Positions 8,516 through 18,363 of a stretch of 64,000 nucleotides of DNA are shown here, piece by piece; position 1 is the first letter of the stretch, and each line of letters opens with the position of its first letter. Source of the stretch: Bacteroidetes bacterium HGW-Bacteroidetes-6 (GTDB lineage Bacteria; Bacteroidota; Bacteroidia; Bacteroidales; DTU049); the NCBI GenBank assembly GCA_002842495.1, contig PHDB01000007.1:1-64000 (forward strand), written 5' to 3'. The position numbers were made by a program, and so were the translations under genes. The notes beneath the pieces were generated by a model, which worked only from the letters and a program-made list of their open reading frames with translations, did no database searches and had not been told where the DNA came from.

Positions 8516-10768
8516 ATGAAGAATGTTGTTTTCTTTTTGTTTTTCTTGGTTGTTTTCTCTGCTTTTGCGGAAAAAAGAGACTCTCTTGTACTTGTGAAAA
8601 ACGGAAAGTCGCTGTTTAGTGTTTATTCAGCCACGAATGATGCAGATAATGCTGTAGTATTATTTCAGGCATTTATAGAATCTATAACAGGAGTATTGCT
8701 CCCGAATGAAAATAGTAATAGTTGTGTTTTGTTTACCGCCGACAAGAGCTTTTTTTCTGCAGGGCAATGCGACTCGCTCGGCAAAGATGGCTTTATTATT
8801 AACACAAAAGGAAAAACAGTCCGGATTTATTCAGAAAATGGCCCCGGCTTCAACAATGCCGTGTACTGGATACTGGAACACAGCCTGAATTGCCGCTTAT
8901 ATGCTCCGGGCGCGATGGTGATTCCCCGGACTAAGGTGCTTAAGATCGCTCCGGTGAACACCTTTCAGAACCCTGCGTTTTCATTCCGGGTAAATTATAA
9001 CGGAGGGGCTTTCAATAAAGACTATACTGCATGGCACGGGCTACACAATGTTCCGCAGAACACAACGAAAAACTTTGAAATTTCAGACAACTGGGGTTTA
9101 TGGGTTCACACGCTTACCCGGCTTGTTTCTCCGGAAAAATATTTCAGTTCCCATCCGGAATACTATGCTTTGCGCAATGGGGTCAGGGTTCCGGATCAGG
9201 TTTGTTTGAGCAATCCCGATGTGCTGATCGTCGTAATCACTTCTCTTAAGGAAGAAATGGCAAAAAAGCCGGATGCAAAATACTGGTCGGTGAGCCAGAT
9301 GGACAATTTTTCCTATTGCCAGTGCGATAAATGCCGGGCTATTGACGAGGCAAACCATTCCCCATCGGGTTCAGTAATTGAATTTGTGAATAAAGTAGCG
9401 GAGGCTTTTCCTGACAAAATCATTTCCACGCTGGCCTATCAGTATTCGCGAAAGGCCCCGTCAGAAGTTAAACCCCGGTCCAATGTAAACATTATGCTTT
9501 GTTCCATCGAGTGCGATCGCAACAGGCCCATTGCTGCGGATTTGTCGGATGACGGTTTCCGCTCCGATCTGGAAAGCTGGGGAAAGCTGACCGAAAATAT
9601 TCTGGTTTGGGATTATGTGATCAATTTTTCGAATATTCTCGGACCATTCCCGAATTTATATGTGCTGAAATTCAATCTTCAACTGTTTCAGGAAAATCAT
9701 GTCAATATGATTTTCGGGCAGGGCTGGCCGAATCCGGCGGGAGAATTTACCGAGCTGCGTTGCTATTTACTGTCGAAACTCATGTGGAATCCGGAATTGA
9801 GCACCGACAGCCTGATACACGATTTCTGCACGGGCTACTACGGCCCCGGCGGCAAATATGTGGAGGAATACATCCGTTTATCAACGCAAAAACTGCAAGA
9901 ATCTGGCAGAGCTTTGACTCTTTACGAGCCGATGTCGGCTCATGCACAGGGTTTTCTCTCGCCGGAAAACATACGCGGGTATTTTGGTTTATTTGACAAA
10001 GCGATTGAAACGAGTGCCGGAAACAGCCTGTATGAACATCGTCTGGAAATAGCCATGCAATCGTTACGGTATGCGTGGCTGGAGGTTGCTCAGTCTCTGC
10101 CCTTTACGCCGGACTGGATTTTTGAAAGAAACGAAAAAGGAGTCTGGGTTGCAAAACCGGAATTTGTCAGTATGCTCAATGAGCTTTGCGATATGGCTAT
10201 CTGCTACGGGCCTGTACTTTTCCATGAGACCCGGAACACACCGGAAGACTACCGTAAAAAGATGCTTGACTACTTTGAGAACGGATATGGTTCACACCTG
10301 GCAATAGGGAAAAAGATTACTTTTAAAACACCCTGTTCGCCGAAATACGCAGCCAACGGCACCGGAAGTTTGCTCGACGGTGTTTGCGGCACCGAAAACT
10401 ATTTTGTCCTCTGGCAGGGCTGGAACGGCGAAGACGTTGATGCTGTCATAGATATGGATTCCGTTCAGGATTTACGATCGGTGGAAATTCATGCGCTGGC
10501 CGTTCCCCTGAGTTGGATTTTTCCACCCGAAAGCATGAGCATATTCCTATCGGACGACGGTACAGATTTCTGGGAAACCGGCACAATAAGTAATCCGACA
10601 GCCCGCGAAAAGCCTGAAAAAGCTATTTTATCCTACAGAACAGAATTTGAAAAGCCTCAGCGAGCCCGCTATATCCGGGTTGTTGTGAAAAACATCGGCA
10701 AACTCCCGCCTTGGCGCGGCGTTGACGGCGATGCGTGGTTGTTTCTGGATGAGATTATAGTCCATTAA
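8516..10768 (+). CDS. Secreted DUF4838-type glycoside-hydrolase-like protein with C-terminal discoidin-like domain
   Basis: A 750-residue exported protein (signal peptide about 1-18). An N-terminal alpha/beta segment (about 20-130) resembles the small domain that precedes many glycoside hydrolase barrels. The middle (about 150-430), with KYWSVSQMDN, YCQCDKCRAIDE and ILVWDYVINFSN, matches what I recall of DUF4838, a predicted TIM-barrel family of polysaccharide-degrading Bacteroidota. The last 140 residues form a beta-rich domain with VRYIRV-like strands (ARYIRVVVKN), as in F5/8-type carbohydrate-binding domains. No catalytic residue can be assigned. The DNA reads richer in CCG, CGG and GCG than its neighbours, a possible sign of transfer. 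No SusC/D pair or other carbohydrate gene is adjacent. Confidence 0.72.
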   Translation: MKNVVFFLFFLVVFSAFAEKRDSLVLVKNGKSLFSVYSATNDADNAVVLFQAFIESITGVLLPNENSNSCVLFTADKSFFSAGQCDSLGKDGFIINTKGKTVRIYSENGPGFNNAVYWILEHSLNCRLYAPGAMVIPRTKVLKIAPVNTFQNPAFSFRVNYNGGAFNKDYTAWHGLHNVPQNTTKNFEISDNWGLWVHTLTRLVSPEKYFSSHPEYYALRNGVRVPDQVCLSNPDVLIVVITSLKEEMAKKPDAKYWSVSQMDNFSYCQCDKCRAIDEANHSPSGSVIEFVNKVAEAFPDKIISTLAYQYSRKAPSEVKPRSNVNIMLCSIECDRNRPIAADLSDDGFRSDLESWGKLTENILVWDYVINFSNILGPFPNLYVLKFNLQLFQENHVNMIFGQGWPNPAGEFTELRCYLLSKLMWNPELSTDSLIHDFCTGYYGPGGKYVEEYIRLSTQKLQESGRALTLYEPMSAHAQGFLSPENIRGYFGLFDKAIETSAGNSLYEHRLEIAMQSLRYAWLEVAQSLPFTPDWIFERNEKGVWVAKPEFVSMLNELCDMAICYGPVLFHETRNTPEDYRKKMLDYFENGYGSHLAIGKKITFKTPCSPKYAANGTGSLLDGVCGTENYFVLWQGWNGEDVDAVIDMDSVQDLRSVEIHALAVPLSWIFPPESMSIFLSDDGTDFWETGTISNPTAREKPEKAILSYRTEFEKPQRARYIRVVVKNIGKLPPWRGVDGDAWLFLDEIIVH

Positions 10769-10800
10769 CCCGAAGAGATTAATGCTGATTAGAAAAACAA

Positions 10801-12816
10801 TCACAGAGCTACCACAATCCGCTTTGTGATATTGGTGGTTCCTACACGAATAATCATGGTGTAAATACCCGAAGAATAGCCGGCAAACGAAAATCGTTCG
10901 TATTGGATTCCGGCATAATAGTTTCCATCTTTTAATTGCAATACATTACCATTGGCATCGGTAATTATCCATTTTATGAAGTAGGTTTTGTCGAGCTCGA
11001 GTCTTACATTTACCATGTCCTGAGTGTTGCCAATGGGATTGGGATACAAAACAGCGTTTATTGGGTCCGGATTCCCGGTTTCACTTTCTGCAGTCTGCGA
11101 ATTTTCAATATTGGGGGTTTGCGGTTCGGAAAACACAACACTGTCTTTTTTTACAAGGTTGTTATTTTGCGCAACTAAAGCGGGCCGTTTGTTGGGGTGA
11201 ATATCAATATCGGCCATCCCCAAAAATCCATCGGAATATTTATACCATTCAATTCCATGCTCATTTTCCCAGCTGCCGTTTTCGCCACGCGGTCCACGTA
11301 TTGTAAGTTGTTGTGAACCCAATGTGGATGGCATATTTACTTGTCCTGAAATATACAAGCGGTTTTTGCTGTCAACAACAAGATTAAGATATTCGGCAAA
11401 ACTTCTGAACGAATAGCACATATTGCCTGTGTTTTCGGCTCCAATAAGCTTTCCGTCAGGCGAAAACATGGCAATAAACAAACTGCGGATAGCGGAAGAA
11501 AGATTTATTGAATCGCCGTTAACATCTATTACAGCCAATTCCATCAGATACCATCCTGAAAGAATAATATTTCCTGCGGTGTCCAGCACAATGTCTAGCG
11601 GCCTTTCTTCGTTGGGTCCATTGAACTGCACCATCCAATCTTGTTTGCCATCAGCTGCATAGCAACCCAGAAAAATATCATAATCCTTCGTTTTGTTTTC
11701 TATGCCATCCTGAATAAATTTAAAGTTGCGACCTCTGCTTTCCAACGGATTGGCTTGAAGAATTGCAAATGTGCGTCCATCCCGGGCCTTTACCGATTTA
11801 AAAACCTGCAAATCGTATTCGCCTTGTTCGCCCGAAATGCTATCGATGAGTTTGCCATTATTGTTGAATACCAGTTTTGTATGTTCAAAAGGGAATGATT
11901 GTGGTAGTTTGTGATATTCCCCCGATGTAGAAAAAAGCGTTATTTTTCCGGTATTGAAACAATCAAGGTTCACGTTCCCGGCCGGGTCAACTTTCATCTC
12001 TTTAACAGTTGCATTCCCGCCATATGTAATCCATTGTTCGGCTCCATCAGGTGAATATTTCAGAATAATAACCGAGTACGTTTGAATGTAATTACCGGAT
12101 CCTGTTTGCGGGAGTAGTATAAAATTATTGAAAGCTATGGAGTTGCCGACACAATAAGCTCTCACATAAATATTGCCCAGCGAATCACTTCCGGCACCGA
12201 ATGCAACCGAGTTCGAGCTGCTTAATCCCACTCTTGCCCATAGCAAGCGACCTTGCGGATCGTATTTGGCAACAAAATAATTGAGCGGGTGAGCATCCAT
12301 CCAACTATAATGATCCGTAACAACTGCTTTCAGAATTTGTTCGTTTCCATCGGTGGAATGAAAAACCGCCATGTCGCGAAAATTACCACAAACAATGCTG
12401 TTTCCGAAATTATCGCAATGCAATGCCCATGGATGTATACCTGATTCGCCAAAAGCTTTTACAGCCCATTTTAACTTTCCATTTTCGTCGTATCGGGCCA
12501 GAAAAACGGTTGAATGCGATTGAGGAAATGTGTCGGAGTTGGCTTCGAACACTTTTTCGCCCGAAGCCGATTCGAAGCGGCAACCACCCGGGTCTTCGTA
12601 AATACCGGTAATCACTATATCGTCGTTGGTGCTTACAGCCATGTCGGTAACTGTTTCGCATTTTTCTCCATCGATCTTATACACATGTTGCCAATCGAAA
12701 GGATTAATTGTGTCTTGTGCCCACAAAGTTCCGTTTGAAATCAAAAAAAGAATGAGAAGCAATAAGCGCAATGTGCGTTTGCTGTTGTTTTTCAAGAAAA
12801 GAATAGTTGAAGCCAT
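10801..12816 (-). CDS. Secreted beta-propeller protein with T9SS type A sorting domain
   Basis: A 671-residue cell-surface or released protein. It has a signal peptide (about 1-33, hydrophobic LLLLILFLIS ending WAQ) and then repeats of about 55-60 residues with the pattern 'D..GN..V.G.F', 'A+YD..G+L.WA', as in SBBP-type beta-propeller proteins. The last 80 residues, from LYPNP to the C-terminus, form a T9SS type A sorting domain (YPNP start, ITDANGNV strand, SGIYTMIIRVG, TKRIVV end), so export through the type IX system is likely. It is convergent with the DUF4838 gene (32 bp apart). Binding partner unknown. Confidence 0.82.
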   Translation of the reverse strand: MASTILFLKNNSKRTLRLLLLILFLISNGTLWAQDTINPFDWQHVYKIDGEKCETVTDMAVSTNDDIVITGIYEDPGGCRFESASGEKVFEANSDTFPQSHSTVFLARYDENGKLKWAVKAFGESGIHPWALHCDNFGNSIVCGNFRDMAVFHSTDGNEQILKAVVTDHYSWMDAHPLNYFVAKYDPQGRLLWARVGLSSSNSVAFGAGSDSLGNIYVRAYCVGNSIAFNNFILLPQTGSGNYIQTYSVIILKYSPDGAEQWITYGGNATVKEMKVDPAGNVNLDCFNTGKITLFSTSGEYHKLPQSFPFEHTKLVFNNNGKLIDSISGEQGEYDLQVFKSVKARDGRTFAILQANPLESRGRNFKFIQDGIENKTKDYDIFLGCYAADGKQDWMVQFNGPNEERPLDIVLDTAGNIILSGWYLMELAVIDVNGDSINLSSAIRSLFIAMFSPDGKLIGAENTGNMCYSFRSFAEYLNLVVDSKNRLYISGQVNMPSTLGSQQLTIRGPRGENGSWENEHGIEWYKYSDGFLGMADIDIHPNKRPALVAQNNNLVKKDSVVFSEPQTPNIENSQTAESETGNPDPINAVLYPNPIGNTQDMVNVRLELDKTYFIKWIITDANGNVLQLKDGNYYAGIQYERFSFAGYSSGIYTMIIRVGTTNITKRIVVAL

Positions 12817-12870
12817 AGCGAAAAATCAAGCTTGCCAAGGCACAAAGACTGTACCGCAAAAGACAATGAT

Positions 12871-15279
12871 TTACAGGCTTACAAATTCTTCAAATATAGG
12901 GCAAGTGGCGTACATCGATTTGAAAAAAGTCGTGTTTTCGTATTCTTTCCATTGAGCCGGCATGTAAATAGGCGAGAAAATATGTTCGTTTTCCCAGTCG
13001 TAGCGATATTTGTTTAAAAAATTCAAATATTCGGTGTATTGCAACATGGTCATGGCTTCGCAACGTAGTTCGGCGTCGGGTGCATTGGTGGCCACTTCGC
13101 GGTAAAGCTGCCTTGCTGTTTCAAGTTGAATGTAGTTGGCCGAATCGGCTAAAATATTGTTGGGCATTCCGGCAAATCCAAAAAGGTTAATTTCGGCATG
13201 TGTTTCGCACGACTTGTAATAATGCGCCAATATCCAATTGTTACCATAATACGAAACATTGAACCAGGCGTGAGCCAGCTTGAGTTTGTATTTATAGCGG
13301 TCGCCCGATGCTGTTTCGGCAGAATCCTGCATTTCAATCATTCGATGCAGAATTACAGCTTTGTTGATTGACTTTGAACGATGTAACCTGCTATTGTTGA
13401 TTTCTCCACGATGCAAATCTTCGGGTTTAAACAGGTCGGCTTGCAGGTAGTACTGAAATTCGCCGTTTTCTTTCCACCATGCCGAAGGCAATTCTTCCCA
13501 AACTTTTTCTGCTTCGCGTAGCTTGCCCTCCCTGAAAAGCTTACTTCCTTTCAGTTCGAGGCATTGGTTTATCGACGGCAGAGCTTGCATAGCCAGAAAT
13601 TTATCAAAACTTCTATTTTTATCGCTGTTGATAAATTCGATGAGTTTATCTATGTCGGCAGGTGTTGCAGCCTGGTCCATATATGCAAGCGTGTAGTAGG
13701 TGTATTCGGTGGTTTCCTCGTTGTCGTTTCTTCGATTGTTGTTGTAGTACCAGCGCCCCGACTTGTAATCGTCGGCCAGATTGAGAAATAATATGCTGCG
13801 CATCAGGTCGTTTTGAGCAAACATTGCCTGACCATAGCGCTGACAAAGCGAATACAAGGTCATACAATTCATTTGTTCGTTTCGCTCCAGGCTGTCAAGT
13901 TTGATAAAAATATCTCCGGCTTTACTCCGGTTTTCGGAATTAGCCAGACTGTTGCCCGAGGAAAGTAAAATCAGGTTTTCGATTAGTGCCTGACGTTGAA
14001 AATCGACCGGCATTTTAGCACTAGAATTGTTGAGCATTGCCAATGCTGCCGGATTATTTTCGGCCATGGTAAACAAATGCACCAATGCAAGCATATAAAA
14101 CTGTTTTTCTTCTCCCATAGCCTGCTGGTGAAGTTGTTGCACAATTGCAATCACATTGTTCAGGTATTTCATGTCGCTGTCGAAGTTTACGCGCAGGTAA
14201 TCGTCGCGGTTTACTTCGTACGAAAAGCCTGCTCGCACTGCGGGCGTATTCAAAGTCAGGCCGGTTGTTAGCAGCCAGTCTTCGAGCTTATTTACCTCGC
14301 GCAAAACCAAAAAGCTCAGCATCGGGTTTTTACTGTCGAGTGCAATCATTTGCTGCAAAACAGGAAGAGTTCGTCCCGGATTGTTCAAAATGGTCATTCC
14401 CAAAATGGTTGCTCTTTCCTGATTGTTGCGGGCTAAATTCAGCGTTTTCGCTATCGCTTGTGAATTTGTACTGAACTGAGTGTACATACGGAATTTTTTG
14501 TCATCGCATTGCGAAAACACAAGACTCATTTCGTAGTTAGCGTTTATCGAATCGCCGAGAAATTTTTTCGATACAGCACTATAGTGCAATGCCCATGGAG
14601 CTACAATAGTGCTGGTGTCGTAAACGTTGAAACTTTTGTTGTACAGATTTACACAGCCATCGTAGTCGTTATTCCGGAAAAGCATCCGAATATGCTGAAA
14701 AGCATATCGCTGTTTCAGAAAAGCCGATTTTGTGCGCTTTTCGTACTTGCCAATCTGATTCATTATGGATGCATTCAGGTTGCCGGAAAGACCTTTTAGA
14801 TCGCTTGCGGGCTTTTCCCATGGGTCGATGTATTGTGCTTCGAGGTATTCAATGGCTTTGGCAACCATCATATAGTTATAGAAATCTTTATTTTCGGACT
14901 TCAACAATTCAGCAATAAAAGTATTTCCTTCGAAGAATTTGTTGAGTTTATGTCGGTTAGCGAGCATATAGAACAATTCCGGATCGGTTTTGTACAAAAT
15001 AACTTCAACATCTTCGGCGCGAACGGAGTTATTGAATTGCTTAATCCATTCGTCAATATTGCGCTTTCGATCTTTTTCTGAAACAGTAGAACACGAATTG
15101 AACAACTCGGCTGTGTAAACAAAGGGGTAATATGCCTGCATTTGCTGTGTCATAATTCGAAACATGCTTATGCGCAGATCTTCACCATATTCGGTGTAAG
15201 AACAGGTTTTACCAGAAAAAGGAAGTAACAGAAGCAAGCTGCTAATCAAATATGCGAAAGACCTTTTTGATGTTTTCAT
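12871..15279 (-). CDS. Large exported helical-repeat protein, unknown function
   Basis: An 802-residue protein with a signal peptide (about 1-24, ISSLLLLLPFSG) and an otherwise almost wholly alpha-helical, TPR-like composition (LREAEKVWEELPSAWW, ALAMLNNSSAK, repeated A-x3-Y-L patterns). I do not recognise a named family. The start at 15279 gives a proper signal peptide; an in-frame ATG at 15372 would add 31 residues inside the preceding gene. It overlaps the upstream lipoprotein gene by 38 bases, so the two are almost certainly co-translated. The mature N-terminus contains YGEDLRISMFR right after the signal, which may be a recognisable family mark. Confidence 0.75.
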   Translation of the reverse strand: MKTSKRSFAYLISSLLLLLPFSGKTCSYTEYGEDLRISMFRIMTQQMQAYYPFVYTAELFNSCSTVSEKDRKRNIDEWIKQFNNSVRAEDVEVILYKTDPELFYMLANRHKLNKFFEGNTFIAELLKSENKDFYNYMMVAKAIEYLEAQYIDPWEKPASDLKGLSGNLNASIMNQIGKYEKRTKSAFLKQRYAFQHIRMLFRNNDYDGCVNLYNKSFNVYDTSTIVAPWALHYSAVSKKFLGDSINANYEMSLVFSQCDDKKFRMYTQFSTNSQAIAKTLNLARNNQERATILGMTILNNPGRTLPVLQQMIALDSKNPMLSFLVLREVNKLEDWLLTTGLTLNTPAVRAGFSYEVNRDDYLRVNFDSDMKYLNNVIAIVQQLHQQAMGEEKQFYMLALVHLFTMAENNPAALAMLNNSSAKMPVDFQRQALIENLILLSSGNSLANSENRSKAGDIFIKLDSLERNEQMNCMTLYSLCQRYGQAMFAQNDLMRSILFLNLADDYKSGRWYYNNNRRNDNEETTEYTYYTLAYMDQAATPADIDKLIEFINSDKNRSFDKFLAMQALPSINQCLELKGSKLFREGKLREAEKVWEELPSAWWKENGEFQYYLQADLFKPEDLHRGEINNSRLHRSKSINKAVILHRMIEMQDSAETASGDRYKYKLKLAHAWFNVSYYGNNWILAHYYKSCETHAEINLFGFAGMPNNILADSANYIQLETARQLYREVATNAPDAELRCEAMTMLQYTEYLNFLNKYRYDWENEHIFSPIYMPAQWKEYENTTFFKSMYATCPIFEEFVSL

Positions 15280-16390
15280 CTCCGATTTGGTTAAAATATA
15301 ATGTGTCGTACGAAAAAAGCGAAATTTTGTCGTTGGCTCCCGGATCAATAGTTTTATCAATCCAAGCAGCAATATTCATCAACTCTTCAGCGTCGATGCC
15401 CTGATAGTGTACTTCATCGCCATAGCGATAATAGGTGTTTCCCATCACGGTGTCGCATTTGACGATAAAACGAGTGGAGTCGTTCCGAAAATACAGTATC
15501 GTATCGGTAACCAATTCGTTCAGGCTCATCGGGCTAATAATTCCAGCAAATTTGTTGTTTCGAAACAATGTTGCCCACGAGTACACGGGAAGGGCGATGT
15601 CGAGATCGAGCGGATAATGAGAGTGGTTTATATATTCCCGAATGGTTTTATAATCAACAATTGCATTGTGTTCGTCGGGATCAGCCGGGTCGCCGGTGCT
15701 GTAGCACATCAGCAGGCAACGATTTACGGGTGGAACTCCTGAAAGTTTGTAATCGCGATATTGCCACAAGCGCAAACTGCTTTCAACTTCAATTTCGGGC
15801 AATAACCGGTCAATCTCAGCCAACAGCTCGAAATATTTTTTCCGAGTCGATACTGTCCAGTCGCAATCAATCAACAGAGTCCGGTTTCGCTTTTCCCAGC
15901 GCCGGGCGAACGTGTCGGGATGGTTAAACAGATGTATCATTTGTTTTCCCTCGGAGTAATCGTAGAATTTTCGCATCAAACCCGATGCATATTCGTAAGC
16001 AAATTTGGAGTTAATGCCGGTGTAAAGTTTTACAATATGGGTTGCCAATTCCGGCAAATTGTCGGTATTGGTATTTGCCAACACGTCGTTGGTAATAAAC
16101 AATACCGGTGTTACTCGATATGGTACACTGAATGAATAGCCAGGTTCGGCTCCCGAGACAGGTTCAACAACTCTGTATATTGGGTTCCAGCGAATGTCTG
16201 CATATCGGATATAGTAATGCGAAATTCCCAACGAGTCGAGTCTGTTTCGATCCGGCCCACCCAATTCTTGATTGGTTTTCCATAAAAAAACCGAGCGTGT
16301 TGGTTGCTTGTCGCCTGTGCAGGAAGACATGAACACTACCGGAATAAGAGCCAATAGTAAGTATAACCGGAAGAATTTGCCAGACTTCAT
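15242..16390 (-). CDS. Lipoprotein of unknown function, possible TIM-barrel fold
   Basis: A 382-residue lipoprotein: MKSGKFFRLY then a hydrophobic stretch ending VFMSSC, a good lipobox at about residue 24. The body alternates strands and helices (ISHYYIRYADIRW, RTLLIDCDWTVS, CLLMCYST, LDLDIALPVYSWATLF), resembling the (beta/alpha)8 barrels of glycoside-hydrolase-like domains, but I can name no family or catalytic residues. The ATG at 16390 is preferred over 16435 because it places Lys and Arg right before the hydrophobic core. Its 3' end overlaps the 802-residue protein gene by 38 bases, and the pair probably acts together at the cell surface. Confidence 0.75.
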   Translation of the reverse strand: MKSGKFFRLYLLLALIPVVFMSSCTGDKQPTRSVFLWKTNQELGGPDRNRLDSLGISHYYIRYADIRWNPIYRVVEPVSGAEPGYSFSVPYRVTPVLFITNDVLANTNTDNLPELATHIVKLYTGINSKFAYEYASGLMRKFYDYSEGKQMIHLFNHPDTFARRWEKRNRTLLIDCDWTVSTRKKYFELLAEIDRLLPEIEVESSLRLWQYRDYKLSGVPPVNRCLLMCYSTGDPADPDEHNAIVDYKTIREYINHSHYPLDLDIALPVYSWATLFRNNKFAGIISPMSLNELVTDTILYFRNDSTRFIVKCDTVMGNTYYRYGDEVHYQGIDAEELMNIAAWIDKTIDPGANDKISLFSYDTLYFNQIGDENIKKVFRIFD

Positions 16391-16503
16391 GTCGTTAACA
16401 GGCTGTTTCAGAAAAGAATACAAGTAATTGCCCAAAAGTACAAAACATTTGGAGGATATGAAATGTGGTATTGATTATTTATGAAACATAGATTGTTCAA
16501 TCA

Positions 16504-17658
16504 TTAAAAACTCCACCCAAGACGTCCGAACAGCATAGTGTAACGATTGCTTCCGTTGGCCGGACTGAATTCTCGAAAATGATAAGCCATCAGCATCAGG
16601 TCGGTGTTTTGTGATACACTCATGGTAATGCCAGGCCCAACAAACATAGAATGGATGCCTGTGTAGTACATGGCCGACAGGTTTGTTTTTATGAGTGGAT
16701 TGATGCTTGCACTCATCATTCCAAAAGCAGACCACCGCGATACAGACATGTTTTTTGGCGAAATATGCAAATTGTAAAAATCGTTGATATTGAAGCGCCC
16801 CGATGCTACTCCCTGCGGGTTGTAAAGCACCTCGGTTTGCAGAAAAATCCCTTTTCCAAACATATAGTCGTAGCCGACCGAAACAATTGCAATGTTTCCT
16901 GTATCGCCAAAATTCTTGGTTGGAGCAAACCAACTCATTTCTCCACGTAGCGTTCCGGCAAACAAATTACCTGAAAAGCCCAACCCAGCAACAACATCGT
17001 TGCTTTTGTAAATGCCTCCGAGAAGTTGAATGTCGAAACCTTTGCGGTTGAACATCCAAAGTGCAGCAGCAGTAAGGCGATGTGCGCTGTCAGTTTTTGC
17101 TGCAAATTCAACCCGGCTTGTATTGCTTGTATAGTGCTGAATTCGGATAGCATCGCTGCCGGGTTTTTCATCGTAGTCGAAGTCGAAAAACGAATAGGTG
17201 TTGAAAATGTCGTTGGGATTCCACACAAATGTTTGCGCCCAGTTGATTCGTTGGCGCCCCACTGTGAAATTCCATTTGCGGAATCGGTAGTCGATGAATG
17301 CGCGGTCGAGTTGCGAAATCAAAAAGTACGATCGACCCGAGGCAACAAGAAATGAAGCATCAACAAGCCCGGTATCAACATCGGCCGATAGGGCATAGCC
17401 CGGCATATTGCTTACTGTTTCACCATAAAAAAGTCGGTTACGTATATCGGCTTCAAAATTCAACGAATCGTGCCAGGTGGCTTTCAGTTGAAGCCGGTTG
17501 TGAATCAGGTTGTCGTTCATCCACATGCTGTCGGGGTGAGCAAACGAAATTGTTTGCATCGACCTCACATAGCCCCGAAGCGACCATTGCCAGCTTTTCT
17601 GAGCTATGGACTGTGTCGAAACCAAAATTAATATCCCGACAAGCATTTTTTTTATCAT
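16504..17658 (-). CDS. Outer-membrane beta-barrel protein, last gene of the TetR/ABC operon
   Basis: A 384-residue protein with a signal peptide (1-19, ending SIAQ) and then many amphipathic strands rich in aromatic residues, ending in the barrel-type C-terminus GRLGWSF with terminal Phe. Strand patterns such as WNFTVGRQRINW and DAIRIQHYTSN recall porin-like or DUF1302-type barrels. It begins 6 bases after the ATPase gene, so it belongs to the same operon and could be the outer-membrane end of the transport route built by its neighbours. Substrate unknown. Confidence 0.78.
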   Translation of the reverse strand: MIKKMLVGILILVSTQSIAQKSWQWSLRGYVRSMQTISFAHPDSMWMNDNLIHNRLQLKATWHDSLNFEADIRNRLFYGETVSNMPGYALSADVDTGLVDASFLVASGRSYFLISQLDRAFIDYRFRKWNFTVGRQRINWAQTFVWNPNDIFNTYSFFDFDYDEKPGSDAIRIQHYTSNTSRVEFAAKTDSAHRLTAAALWMFNRKGFDIQLLGGIYKSNDVVAGLGFSGNLFAGTLRGEMSWFAPTKNFGDTGNIAIVSVGYDYMFGKGIFLQTEVLYNPQGVASGRFNINDFYNLHISPKNMSVSRWSAFGMMSASINPLIKTNLSAMYYTGIHSMFVGPGITMSVSQNTDLMLMAYHFREFSPANGSNRYTMLFGRLGWSF

Positions 17659-17664
17659 GAACTC

Positions 17665-18348
17665 TTACTGTTTTACGTCGCTTAAAATTTTACCGTCTTC
17701 TACCGTGATAATGCGCCGGGCTTTTTTCATAACGCGTGCATCGTGGGTGGAAAAAATGAAAGTGATGTTTTCTTTTTGATTGAGTGTTTCCATAATGTCG
17801 AGCAAGGTCTCTGTAGAAACTGAATCGAGGTTTGCCGTTGGTTCATCGGCAAGAACAAAACGTGGCTTGGGAGCCAAGGCTCGCGCTACTGCAATGCGTT
17901 GTTGTTGACCTCCACTGAGTTTGTTCGGGCGACTTTTTGCGCGGTCCGACAAGCCTACAGCTTCGAGTAGTTCCATAGAACGATTGTGCCGTTTTTCTCT
18001 TGAAATACCTTGCAGATACATGGTGAATTCAACGTTTTCGACAGCTGTAAGCACGGGAATGAGATTGTAGCTTTGAAAGACAAAACCAATGTTTTTGAGC
18101 CGGAAACGAGTAAGCTCCGAAGTGCTTAGTTCCGAAACTTTTGTTTCATTGATGGTGATTTCGCCCGAACTGGGTTTGTCGAGACCTCCGAGAATGTTCA
18201 GAAAAGTGGTCTTGCCCGATCCCGAAGGCCCCACAATGGCAGTGAATTCACCTTCTTCGAAACTGAGATCGATTCCGTTAAGGGCTTTAACGTCCACAGC
18301 GCCTTCGTCGTACACTTTGCTGAGGTTTTTTACTTCAATGATATTCAT
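17665..18348 (-). CDS. ABC transporter ATP-binding protein, LolD/MacB type
   Basis: A 227-residue ATPase with Walker A GPSGSGKTTF (about 39-48), Q-loop VFQSYNLIP, signature LSGGQQQRIAVARAL, Walker B FVLADEPTANLD and the switch His in FSTHD. The LNGIDLSFEEGEF opening and overall length are typical of the LolD/MacB/FtsE group that works with FtsX-like permeases. The two permease genes directly upstream (15- and 10-base gaps) fit. It powers mechanotransmission across the inner membrane rather than classical import. Confidence 0.93.
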   Translation of the reverse strand: MNIIEVKNLSKVYDEGAVDVKALNGIDLSFEEGEFTAIVGPSGSGKTTFLNILGGLDKPSSGEITINETKVSELSTSELTRFRLKNIGFVFQSYNLIPVLTAVENVEFTMYLQGISREKRHNRSMELLEAVGLSDRAKSRPNKLSGGQQQRIAVARALAPKPRFVLADEPTANLDSVSTETLLDIMETLNQKENITFIFSTHDARVMKKARRIITVEDGKILSDVKQ

Positions 18349-18363
18349 GATTTAAAAAATTTA

